From positions 248,001 to 312,000 of the forward strand of contig NZ_QYUL01000003.1 in NCBI RefSeq assembly GCF_003590795.1: 64,000 nucleotides of DNA. The letters run 5' to 3'. Both the position numbers and the translations under genes were made by a program. The stretch comes from Azospirillum cavernae (GTDB lineage: Bacteria; Pseudomonadota; Alphaproteobacteria; Azospirillales; Azospirillaceae). The notes under the pieces were generated by a model. The model made no database searches. It was not told the DNA's origin and saw nothing but the letters and a program-made list of their open reading frames with translations. Shown in pieces: positions 54,287 through 64,000 of this stretch (position 1 is the first letter of the stretch; each line of letters begins with the position of its first letter).

Positions 54287-55828
54287 TCACCGCTCCGGGA
54301 TCCCGTATTTGCGCAGCTTGTTGGCGATCATGGTGTGGGAGGTTTGCAGGCGGGCCGCCAGTTTGCGGCTTGAGGGAAAGCGTGGGTAGAGCCGACGCAG
54401 CAAGCCCCGCTCGAAGCTTTCCACCGCTGTTTCCCAAGCCTCGGCGTCTTCCGCCACGTCCACGGCGGCGGCCATATGGGCGCCCGCCAGTTCCAGATCG
54501 GCGGCGTCGAGAAAGGCGCCGTCGCTCATCGTCACCGCGCGGAAGATGACGTTTTCCAATTGCCGGACGTTGCCCGGCCAGCGGTTGGCCAGCAGTGCCG
54601 CCCCCGCCGCCGCCGTCAAACGGCAGGGCGGGCGGCGGGCCTGGGCGCAAGCGCGCCCGATGAAGTGGCGGGCGAGCGACAGGATGTCGTCGCCCCGCTC
54701 GCGCAAGGGTGGCGCGTGCAGGGTCAGCACGTTCAGCCGGTAAAACAGATCCTCGCGAAAGCTGTGGTCGGCGACCATCGTTTCGAGCGCCCGGTGGGTG
54801 GCGCTGATGACGCGGACGTCCACCTTCTGCTCCCGCTCGCCGCCAACCCGGCGGAAACTGCCGTCGTTGAGGAAGCGCAGCAGCTTGGCCTGGAGATAGG
54901 CCGACATCTCGCCGATTTCGTCCAGAAACACGGTGCCGCCATGGGCCAGTTCCAGCAGCCCCGGCTTGCCGCCGCGCTGCGCCCCGGTGAAGGAGCCGGG
55001 GGCGTAGCCGAACAGCTCGCTTTCCGCCAGATTCTCCGGCACGGCGGCGCAGTTCAACGCCAGAAAGGGTTTGTCGGCGCGCGGGCTGGCGCGGTGGCAG
55101 GCGTGGGCGATCAACTCCTTGCCGGTGCCGGTCTCGCCCAAAATCAGCAAGGGCGCCTCCACCGCCGCGACGCGGGCGGCGCGCGCCTTCAAGCCGCGCA
55201 TCGGCGGGGAATCTCCGAGAATTTTGTCGAAACCGCCCTCGTCAAAATTCTGCAAGGCGTCCAGCCGTTCGCCCAGCCGGGCCGGGGCGAACAGGGTGAT
55301 GACCGCCCCCTCCGGCTCGCTTGCCGCCTTGACGTCGATGATCGGCGTGACGTCGATCAGGAAGGGCTGGCCGTTCAGCGTCGCCTCGCGGTTGGCGATG
55401 CGGAACCCTCCGGCGAGCAGATCGGCGGTCAGGCCGGGATCGCCGAACAGCGCGCCGAGATCGACGCCGGACAGCGCGTTTTCCGAAACGCTGGCCACGC
55501 GCGCGGCGGCGGCGTTCGCCACCACCACCCGCCCGCCGCGATCCACCGCCAGCACCGGATCGGGCAGGGCGGCGAGCAGCGCGTCCAGATGCAAACGCCG
55601 CCGGGTTCCCGGCATCATGTCGATGGCGGCCACCCGCCGCACCCCGGCGACCACGCGCAAGGCGGAGTCGAGCGCGGGCAGGGTGGCGGGGTCCAGGCCG
55701 GGCGCGTCGATGTGGATGTGCGGCGGATCAACCTCCACCCCGACGACGTTCAAGCGCCGCGCCGCCAGCACCGCCAGGATCTCGTGCGCGATGCCGACGC
55801 GGTCGGTGAAGAGGACTTCGATGCGCAT
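54287..55828 (-). CDS. tyrR: TyrR-like transcriptional regulator (ACT-PAS-AAA+-HTH)
   Basis: The protein has 513 residues from ATG 55828, the same length as E. coli TyrR; the in-frame region upstream is REP-derived. Residues about 1-75 form an ACT domain (MRIEVLFTDRVGIAHEILAVL), the site of aromatic amino-acid binding in this family. A PAS domain follows (about 80-190; LPDPVLAVDRGGRVVVANAA). The AAA+ domain (about 200-430) has Walker A LGETGTGKELIAH, a GSFTGA loop (GAFTGA in sigma-54 activators) and Walker B GGTVFLDEIGEM. A TyrR-type helix-turn-helix lies at about 475-510 (SSRKLAARLQTSHTMIANKL). It is divergent from dadA, and three TyrR-box-like sequences lie in the shared region. It probably controls dadA, and perhaps itself, in response to amino acids. 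Confidence 0.88.
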   Translation of the reverse strand: MRIEVLFTDRVGIAHEILAVLAARRLNVVGVEVDPPHIHIDAPGLDPATLPALDSALRVVAGVRRVAAIDMMPGTRRRLHLDALLAALPDPVLAVDRGGRVVVANAAAARVASVSENALSGVDLGALFGDPGLTADLLAGGFRIANREATLNGQPFLIDVTPIIDVKAASEPEGAVITLFAPARLGERLDALQNFDEGGFDKILGDSPPMRGLKARAARVAAVEAPLLILGETGTGKELIAHACHRASPRADKPFLALNCAAVPENLAESELFGYAPGSFTGAQRGGKPGLLELAHGGTVFLDEIGEMSAYLQAKLLRFLNDGSFRRVGGEREQKVDVRVISATHRALETMVADHSFREDLFYRLNVLTLHAPPLRERGDDILSLARHFIGRACAQARRPPCRLTAAAGAALLANRWPGNVRQLENVIFRAVTMSDGAFLDAADLELAGAHMAAAVDVAEDAEAWETAVESFERGLLRRLYPRFPSSRKLAARLQTSHTMIANKLRKYGIPER

Positions 55829-55861
55829 GGACGGCTCCGGCGTTGAGGGGCGCAGACCGGC

Positions 55862-55969
55862 TTGCCCCCTCCCCAACCCTCCCCCGCTTCGCGGGAGAGG
55901 GGGCCTTGCGGACCAGCGGCGGCAGTACCCTCTCCCGCTAGAGGCGGGGGAGGGTTAGGGAGGGGGCAA
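55862..55969. repeat. REP/BIME-like element 2
   Basis: TTGCCCCCTCCCC leads into CCCTCCCCCGC-TTC-GCGGGAGAGGG, and a reverse-complement copy (CCCTCTCCCGC-TAGAG-GCGGGGGAGGG) ends GGAGGGGGCAA. The two units are separated by about 25 bp. It is the closest relative of element 1. It sits just upstream of the tyrR-like start, inside its likely 5' leader. Confidence 0.8.
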
Positions 55970-55982
55970 GACACGCGACCAC

Positions 55983-56000
55983 TGTAACAAATCACATACA
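55983..56000. promoter_or_regulatory. TyrR-box-like site A
   Basis: TGTAAC-AAATCA-CATACA matches TGTAAA-N6-TTTACA at 9 of 12 positions and keeps the essential G and C (positions 2 and 17) of known TyrR boxes. It lies between the tyrR-like gene and dadA. Confidence 0.5.
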
Positions 56001-56001
56001 C

Positions 56002-56019
56002 CGTATCAAAATCTTTACA
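56002..56019. promoter_or_regulatory. TyrR-box-like site B
   Basis: CGTATC-AAAATC-TTTACA has a perfect right half-site and a weaker left half (9 of 12 in total), again with the key G and C. It starts 19 bp after site A, nearly two helical turns away, which would suit cooperative binding. Confidence 0.5.
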
Positions 56020-56072
56020 GAGCGCTCAACCACCTGATTTTCAACAAAACATCCCTCAACTCACCCTCGCTC

Positions 56073-56090
56073 CGTAAACATTTCGATACA
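56073..56090. promoter_or_regulatory. TyrR-box-like site C
   Basis: CGTAAA-CATTTC-GATACA matches the TyrR consensus at 9 of 12 positions and retains the key G and C. It lies 117 bp before the dadA ATG, on the promoter side nearest dadA. Confidence 0.5.
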
Positions 56091-56206
56091 GCGCGCCCGC
56101 CACGAAACCGGACAGACTCCAACCATCCCGCCATGTTCGGCACTTGGCATCCCGTTTGCTAACTCTTGTGTCCAAGATGAATTTTCCAGCTTCGGAGGCC
56201 AGTCTT

Positions 56207-57547
56207 ATGCGCGTGATCGTTCTTGGCAGCGGCGTCATCGGTGTCAGCACGGCCTATTATCTGGCCCGCGCCGGTCACGAGGTGACGGTGATCGACCGCC
56301 AGGACGGCCCGGCGCTGGAAACCAGCTACGCCAACGCGGGCGAGGTGTCGCCGGGCTATTCCGCCCCGTGGGCGGCGCCGGGCCTGATGCTGAAGGCCGT
56401 CAAGTGGCTGACGATGAAGCATTCGCCGCTGGTCATCCGTCCGAAGCTGGACCCGGCCCTGTGGTCCTGGTGCCTCAAGCTGCTGATGAACGCCAACGAG
56501 ACCAGCTATCAGCTCAACAAGACCCGCATGGTCCGCATCGCCGAATACAGCCGCGATTGCCTGAAGGCCCTGCGCGCCGAAACCGGCATCACCTATGACG
56601 AGCGGACCAAGGGCACGTTGCAGGTTTTCCGCACGCAAAAGCAGATGGATTCCGCCGGTTACGACATGGCGGTGTTGGAGCGCTTCGGCGTTCCCTTCAG
56701 CCTGCACGATCGCAACGGCCTGTCGTCGGTCGAACCGGCGCTGGGCATGGTCAAGGACAAGCTGGTCGGCGGGCTGCTGCTGCCGGGCGACGAGACCGGC
56801 GATTGCTTCATGTTCACCAACCGTCTGGCCGATTTCGCCGCCAAGCGCGGGGTCACGTTCCGCTACGGCGTGACCATTCGCGGGCTGGAGGGCGACGGGA
56901 CCAAGGTGACGGGCGTCGTCACCGATCAAGGCACGCTGACCGCTGACGCCTACGTCGTCGCCATGGGCAGCTATTCGCCCAAGCTGGTCAAGGGTTTCGG
57001 CCTGAAGCTGCCGGTCTACCCGGTTAAGGGTTACTCGTTGACCCTGCCGATCACCGATCCGTCGGGCGCGCCGGAATCGACCGTGATGGACGAAACCCAC
57101 AAGATCGCTGTGACCCGTCTGGGCGACCGCATCCGCGTCGGCGGCACGGCGGAGTTGACCGGCTTCGACCTGACGCTGCGCCAGAGCCGTCGCGGCCCGC
57201 TCGACCATGTCGTCAGCGATCTGTTCCCGCGCGGCGGCGATCTGTCGAAGGCGGAGTTCTGGACCGGCCTGCGCCCCAACACGCCGGACGGCACCCCCAT
57301 CGTTGGCCCGACCCCGGTCAAGAACCTGTTCCTGAACACCGGCCACGGCACGCTGGGCTGGACGATGGCCGCCGGTTCGGGCCGCCTGCTCGCCGACACG
57401 ATCAGCGGCCTGCCGACCGACATCGACCTGGATGGCCTGACGGTCCACCGCTACACCGGCGAAGCGCTGCCCGCCCCCACACCCAGCGCCCGGTGGCGAT
57501 GCGCGCGGCGTGATTCCTTCTCCCCCCTGGGGAGAAGGTTAGGATGA
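56207..57547 (+). CDS. dadA: D-amino acid dehydrogenase small subunit (FAD-dependent)
   Basis: The protein has 446 residues from ATG 56207, with GGAGG nine bases upstream. The N-terminal FAD-binding Rossmann motif [19 protein letters not shown] covers about residues 5-23. [32 protein letters not shown] and the C-terminal FAD segment [22 protein letters not shown] match DadA closely. It is a peripheral inner-membrane enzyme that oxidises D-amino acids, typically D-alanine to pyruvate and ammonia, passing electrons to the quinone pool. The last ~15 residues (ending FSPLGRRLG) are encoded by a REP-like palindrome and extend the protein beyond the usual ~432. It is divergent from the tyrR-like gene with three box-like sites between. 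No alanine racemase gene follows, unlike the classic dadAX order. Confidence 0.94.
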   Translation: MRVIVLGSGVIGVSTAYYLARAGHEVTVIDRQDGPALETSYANAGEVSPGYSAPWAAPGLMLKAVKWLTMKHSPLVIRPKLDPALWSWCLKLLMNANETSYQLNKTRMVRIAEYSRDCLKALRAETGITYDERTKGTLQVFRTQKQMDSAGYDMAVLERFGVPFSLHDRNGLSSVEPALGMVKDKLVGGLLLPGDETGDCFMFTNRLADFAAKRGVTFRYGVTIRGLEGDGTKVTGVVTDQGTLTADAYVVAMGSYSPKLVKGFGLKLPVYPVKGYSLTLPITDPSGAPESTVMDETHKIAVTRLGDRIRVGGTAELTGFDLTLRQSRRGPLDHVVSDLFPRGGDLSKAEFWTGLRPNTPDGTPIVGPTPVKNLFLNTGHGTLGWTMAAGSGRLLADTISGLPTDIDLDGLTVHRYTGEALPAPTPSARWRCARRDSFSPLGRRLG

Positions 57548-57626
57548 GGGGGTTCGGCGCAGCCGAAGACCGCTCGGGAAACGCAATCCCCTCACCCCGG
57601 CCCTCTCCCCGGGGGGGCGAGGGGGT
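57516..57626. repeat. REP/BIME-like element 3, overlapping the ends of dadA and the next small gene
   Basis: The left unit is CCTTCTCCCC-CCT-GGGGAGAAGG, a perfect 10-bp hairpin, followed by TTAGGATGAGGGG. The right unit is CCCCTCACCCCGGCCCTCTCCCC leading to a G-run (summarised: reverse-complement-like). The stop codons of dadA and of the opposing small gene both fall inside the element, so it forms the shared 3' region of the two convergent genes and may act as their terminator. Confidence 0.75.
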
Positions 57627-57828
57627 TTTCTTTTGTCCCCCGCGCCGCCCGGCGGAATCGCGTCATGGCGATTTCCAGCAGGGCGGCGTCGCTGACCTCC
57701 GCCCCGTCCAACACATGGCGACGGCGGCCATGGTCGGCGCGGCGGACGTCGTGGCCCAGCTTGCGCAGATGCAAGATCGCCTCATAGAGCCGCTGCGGCG
57801 GCTCCCCGGTCGCGCCGCGCGTCGTCAT
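57592..57828 (-). CDS. Small hypothetical protein downstream of pyruvate carboxylase
   Basis: The protein has 78 residues from ATG 57828, with AGGGGG about 6 nt upstream and only 14 bp after the pyc stop, so it is probably the last gene of that transcript. It is basic: RLYEAILHLRKLGHDVRRADHGRRRHVL is the most structured part, with a predicted helix-strand pattern, followed by EVSDAALLEIAMTRFRRAA. The C-terminal ~15 residues (from TKENPL on) are encoded by the REP-like element. No recognised domain; it may assist carboxylase expression or be unrelated. Confidence 0.6.
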   Translation of the reverse strand: MTTRGATGEPPQRLYEAILHLRKLGHDVRRADHGRRRHVLDGAEVSDAALLEIAMTRFRRAARGTKENPLAPPGRGPG

Positions 57829-57842
57829 GGCCGCCCCCTTGC

Positions 57843-61289
<3,447 letters not shown>

Positions 61290-61428
61290 GGCGCGGGTTC
61301 CTCAAAGATGGGGCGAGAGGCGGGGATGGGGCGAGAAGCAGGCTACGCGGAAGGCAAATCGGCGCGGTCGTCGGCGCTGTCATGGCGCCAACGGGCCGGC
61401 CTTGGAAACTTGACCCTTCGTAGGGGGG

Positions 61429-62232
61429 TCAGCGAACAATCACGACGACCAGCCGTTTCGGTCCATGCACGCCATAGGCCAGCGTTTGTTCGATGTCCGC
61501 CGTCTTGCTGGGACCGGAGATCAACAGGGCGTTGGTCGGCATGGCGTCGGCCCAACGCTGATCGCGCATCGCCTGCCAAAAGCTGTCGTAAAGAGCATCC
61601 GCCCGCAAAAGCGCCACATGGATGTGCGGAACCAGCGACAGCAGGCGGGGTTCGTCGGCGCTGGGCCACAGGATCAGGCTGCCGGTGTCGGCGATGGCGC
61701 CCAGCGTGCCGGTCAGACCGGCGTCGATGCCCTCGAACATCTGTTGCTTGAAGTCTTCGATGGGCCGGTCATAGGGGATGAGGGTGAGGGACGCTGTGTT
61801 TTCCTCTCCCGTTTCGGGAGAGGGAAGGGGCCCGCGCAGCGGGAAGGGTGAGGGGGTGTCCGAGGGGGATGGGCCGTCCGAACCCGCGAACCCCTCACCC
61901 TCCCCATGCTGCGCATGGGTCCCCTCCCTCTCCCGAGGCGGGAGAGGGTAAGCCGACAGCGTTGCGCCGTCGGCGGTTCCGGGGGCGTAGAGCAGGTTGG
62001 CGGCGCCCGCGCGGGTCAGGAAATCCGTCACCACGGCGGGCCAATCGGCCTCGGTCGCGTCCAGGAATTCGGTGTGGACCGCCTCCATCATCCGGCGGAT
62101 GCGCGGCAAGCGTTCCTCCGGCGGCCATTGCTTGTCGGCCAGCGGGGTGAAGTCCGACGGCGGCGGCGTCACCGGGTGAGCGTCGCGGGTGCGGCGGAGC
62201 GTTCCCAAAATGGCGGCGCGGGCGTCAGACAT
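61429..62232 (-). CDS. lutC: Lactate utilization protein LutC, with an in-frame REP-like insertion
   Basis: The protein has 267 residues from ATG 62232; it overlaps the end of lutB by 8 nt (ATGTCTGA) and has AAGGGGA upstream. The N-terminal part (MSDARAAILGTLRRT, FLTRAGAANLLYAPG) and the C-terminal part (GLTGTLGAIADTGSLIL, LISGPSKTADIEQTLAYGVHGP) match the LutC/YkgG (DUF162) fold. LutABC together oxidise L-lactate to pyruvate in the cytoplasm. Between about residues 95 and 143 lies a Pro/Glu/Gly/Ser-rich stretch (PLPPREREG ... LPSPETGEEN) encoded by a REP-like element. Family members usually lack this stretch and are about 50 residues shorter. The reading frame is kept, so the protein may still work if the insert loops out. 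Confidence 0.88.
   Translation of the reverse strand: MSDARAAILGTLRRTRDAHPVTPPPSDFTPLADKQWPPEERLPRIRRMMEAVHTEFLDATEADWPAVVTDFLTRAGAANLLYAPGTADGATLSAYPLPPREREGTHAQHGEGEGFAGSDGPSPSDTPSPFPLRGPLPSPETGEENTASLTLIPYDRPIEDFKQQMFEGIDAGLTGTLGAIADTGSLILWPSADEPRLLSLVPHIHVALLRADALYDSFWQAMRDQRWADAMPTNALLISGPSKTADIEQTLAYGVHGPKRLVVVIVR
61803..61948. repeat. REP/BIME-like element 4, inside the lutC coding sequence
   Basis: The left end is CCTCTCCCG-TTTC-GGGAGAGGG, then a CCCGC-GCA-GCGGG hairpin and AGGGTGAGGGGG. The right end is CCCCTCACCCTCCCC, a CATGC-TGCG-CATG-type hairpin, then CCTCTCCCGAGGCGGGAGAGGG in summary. The two ends are inverted relative to each other, as in elements 1-3. The element is read through without a stop in the lutC frame. 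Confidence 0.78.
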
Positions 62233-63652
62233 TGGGGATCCCCTTTTTGCGGGCCAGATCATGCAGGGTGCGGGGGGCGAAGCGCGGCTTGCTGCGCACG
62301 CTGGTCCATTCCTTCAGCAAGGGCAGGCTGCCGGGCGCGGCGTTGCCGACCGCGCTCATCGCCGTGGTGGCGATCTTGTAGGCCAGCGGCGAGGTGTTCA
62401 TCGCCGCCCAGCCTTTCCACACCAGCGCTTCGGTCTTGCTGGCGCGGGCGCCCGAATCCTTCACGCTGGCGCTGGGGTGGACGGCCTCGACGCGCAAACG
62501 GCCCATGATCTCGACGATGGGGATCTGCACCGGACAGATCTCGACGCAGGCGTTGCACATGGTGCAGGCGTGGGGCATCTCGCCACGCTTGGCCAGCCCC
62601 TCCATCTGCGGCACCAGGATCTGGCCGATGGGGCCGGGGTAGGGCGCTTCATAGGCGTGGCCGCCGACCTTGGTGTAGACCGGGCAGTGATTCATGCAGG
62701 CGCCGCAGCGGATGCAGCGCAGCGTGTCGCGCAATTCCGGGTCGGCGTAGACCGAGGAGCGCCCGTTGTCGAGAATGACGACGTGGATTTCGCGCGGCCC
62801 GTCCTTTTCCCCCTCCTTGCGCGGGGAGGAGATCATGTTGACGTAGGTGGTGATCGGCTGGCCGGTGGCCGAACGCGGCAGCAGGCTGATGATCGGCGGT
62901 ACGTCCTCCAGCTTTTCCACCACCTTTTCCAGCCCCATGAAGGCGATGTGGACCGGCGGCACGGTGGTGCACATCCGTCCGTTGCCCTCATTCTCGATCA
63001 GGCAGAGCGTGCCGGTTTCGGCCACCGCCGCGTTGACGCCGGACATGCCGACCCCGGCGTTCATGAATTTCTGGCGCAGAATGCGGCGGGCCAGATCGGT
63101 CAGGGCGGCGGCGTCCTCGCCGGTGGACGCCGCGTCCTTGATCTTCTGCTTGAACAGATGGGCGATCTGTTTGGTGTTCAGGTGGATGGCGGGCATGATG
63201 ATGTGCGACGGCATGGTGCCGTCCAACTGCACGATGTATTCGCCCAGATCGCTTTCCAGAACCTCAATGTCGTGATCTTCCAGGAAGGCGTTGAGGTGCA
63301 TTTCCTCCGTCACCATCGACTTGCCCTTGACCGCCAGCGTGGCGTTGGCCTTGCGCATGATGGCGAGCGTGATGGCGTTCGCCTCCGCCGTGGTGGACGC
63401 CCAATGCACCTGGATTCCGTTGCGGGTCAGGTTGGTTTCGAGCTGTTCCAGCAATTCGGGCAGCTTGGCCAGCGCCCGCAGCCGCACCGAGGCGGCCAGC
63501 GCCCGCATCGTGTGCCATTCCTTGGCGTCGGCGAACTGGACGGCGCGCTTGCTCATCAGCCCGTCCATGGCGCGGCGGAAGTTGCCGCGCAACTGGCTGT
63601 CCTGCAAGGCGGCCTTGGACGCGGCGGCGAAGTTGACGGCGTGCTCAGCCAT
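62225..63652 (-). CDS. lutB: Lactate utilization iron-sulfur protein LutB
   Basis: The protein has 475 residues; AGGAG lies about 7 nt before ATG 63652, and the ATG overlaps the lutA stop by 8 nt (ATGGCTGA). The N-terminal DUF162-like region (about 60-290) includes GVGMSGVNAAVAETGTLCLIENEGNG. Two 4Fe-4S ferredoxin motifs follow: CIRCGACMNHCP (about 310-321) and CTMCNACVEICP (about 360-371). A C-terminal LutB tail ends ARKKGIPNV. It transfers electrons in the LutABC lactate-oxidising complex, in the cytoplasm or at the membrane. Its tight overlaps with lutA and lutC indicate a translationally coupled operon. Confidence 0.95.
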   Translation of the reverse strand: MAEHAVNFAAASKAALQDSQLRGNFRRAMDGLMSKRAVQFADAKEWHTMRALAASVRLRALAKLPELLEQLETNLTRNGIQVHWASTTAEANAITLAIMRKANATLAVKGKSMVTEEMHLNAFLEDHDIEVLESDLGEYIVQLDGTMPSHIIMPAIHLNTKQIAHLFKQKIKDAASTGEDAAALTDLARRILRQKFMNAGVGMSGVNAAVAETGTLCLIENEGNGRMCTTVPPVHIAFMGLEKVVEKLEDVPPIISLLPRSATGQPITTYVNMISSPRKEGEKDGPREIHVVILDNGRSSVYADPELRDTLRCIRCGACMNHCPVYTKVGGHAYEAPYPGPIGQILVPQMEGLAKRGEMPHACTMCNACVEICPVQIPIVEIMGRLRVEAVHPSASVKDSGARASKTEALVWKGWAAMNTSPLAYKIATTAMSAVGNAAPGSLPLLKEWTSVRSKPRFAPRTLHDLARKKGIPNV

Positions 63653-64000
63653 GGGTGCGCTCCTTCAGGAACTGGGCGATGTGCTGGCCCTGGACCGGCT
63701 TGCCCCCGGCCTCCAGCGCGCCGTTGATGTTCATCAGACAACCGCAATCGCCCGACACCACGCGCTTGGCCCCGGTGCTTTCGATGTCGGCCACCTTGTC
63801 GCCGACCATCGCGGCGGAAATCTCGGCGTGACGCACGGCGAAGGTGCCGCCAAAGCCGCAGCATTCCTTTTCCCGCGTCAGCTCCACCAACTCGACGTTG
63901 GCCAGTTGGCGCAGCAGCGCCTTGGGTTCGTCCACCACGCCCATCTCCCGCTGCGCGTGGCAGGAGGCGTGCCAGGTGACGCGCAGCGGCTCGCCCTTGT
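63645..64000 (-). CDS. lutA: Lactate utilization protein LutA, C-terminal part (runs off right edge)
   Basis: 118 codons are visible, with the 5' end beyond base 64000. The segment carries the second CCG (cysteine-rich) domain of LutA/GlpC-like proteins: RVTWHASCHAQREMG, then KECCGFGGTFAVRHAEI, then VSGDCGCLMNINGAL and a QFLKERTHG end. These cysteines bind an unusual Fe-S cluster. The stop overlaps the lutB start. Together with lutB and lutC it oxidises L-lactate to pyruvate. The upstream promoter and any GntR-type LldR/LutR regulator would lie to the right. Confidence 0.93.
   Translation of the reverse strand, partial: KGEPLRVTWHASCHAQREMGVVDEPKALLRQLANVELVELTREKECCGFGGTFAVRHAEISAAMVGDKVADIESTGAKRVVSGDCGCLMNINGALEAGGKPVQGQHIAQFLKERTHG

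Overview
The window is high-GC DNA (roughly 70% in genes) with alphaproteobacterial gene content: tyrR/dadA, a single-chain pyruvate carboxylase, lutABC, a PiT/DUF47 pair, large hybrid kinases, and families of short palindromic repeats. A Rhodospirillales (Azospirillum-like) chromosome or large replicon is the best guess, but nothing in the window fixes the genus. No rRNA, tRNA, CRISPR array, transposase or integrase was seen.

Region 1 (1-22294, all on the minus strand) is one end of a hybrid NRPS/PKS biosynthetic cluster. Transcription runs leftwards through three overlapping genes. The first encodes A-PCP-KS-AT-ACP. The second is a 5.7-kilo-residue megasynthase encoding TubC docking-C-PCP-C-A-PCP-C-A(Ser)-PCP-KS-DH-like-KR-PCP-C-A-PCP-C. 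The third begins directly with an adenylation domain and runs off the left edge. Oddities are a C-PCP module with no A domain, a PKS module with no AT but a trans-AT-style linker, and a module split between two genes at the C/A boundary. Release, tailoring, export and resistance genes must lie to the left, outside the window.

Region 2 (22763-35885) holds a SulP transporter with STAS and cyclic-nucleotide domains. It is followed by a three-gene minus-strand unit: an orphan TRAP-type solute-binding protein, a chemoreceptor, and a fusion of an anti-sigma-like ATPase with GNAT acetyltransferase sequence. Next come a TPR glycosyltransferase of the OGT/SPINDLY type, a tautomerase divergent from a LysR regulator with a palindromic operator at its start, a second LysR gene and an EamA transporter.

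Region 3 (36023-44815) has two tandem Cache-containing hybrid histidine kinases, a small hypothetical gene, and a low-affinity phosphate transporter with its DUF47 (PhoU-like) partner. Region 4 (45015-51108) has small secreted or hypothetical proteins, a PLP-dependent Orn/Lys/Arg decarboxylase next to an acetyltransferase, and 3-hydroxybutyryl-CoA dehydrogenase. Region 5 (51402-54130) is a complete ABC importer of the nitrate/sulfonate/taurine type.

Region 6 (54287-64000) is centred on pyruvate and amino-acid metabolism. A TyrR-like regulator is divergent from D-amino-acid dehydrogenase dadA, with three TyrR-box-like sites between them. Pyruvate carboxylase and the lactate-oxidation genes lutC, lutB and lutA (cut by the right edge) follow. 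Four REP/BIME-like GC-rich palindromic elements are scattered through this region. One sits in frame inside lutC, and another forms the end of dadA and of a neighbouring small gene.
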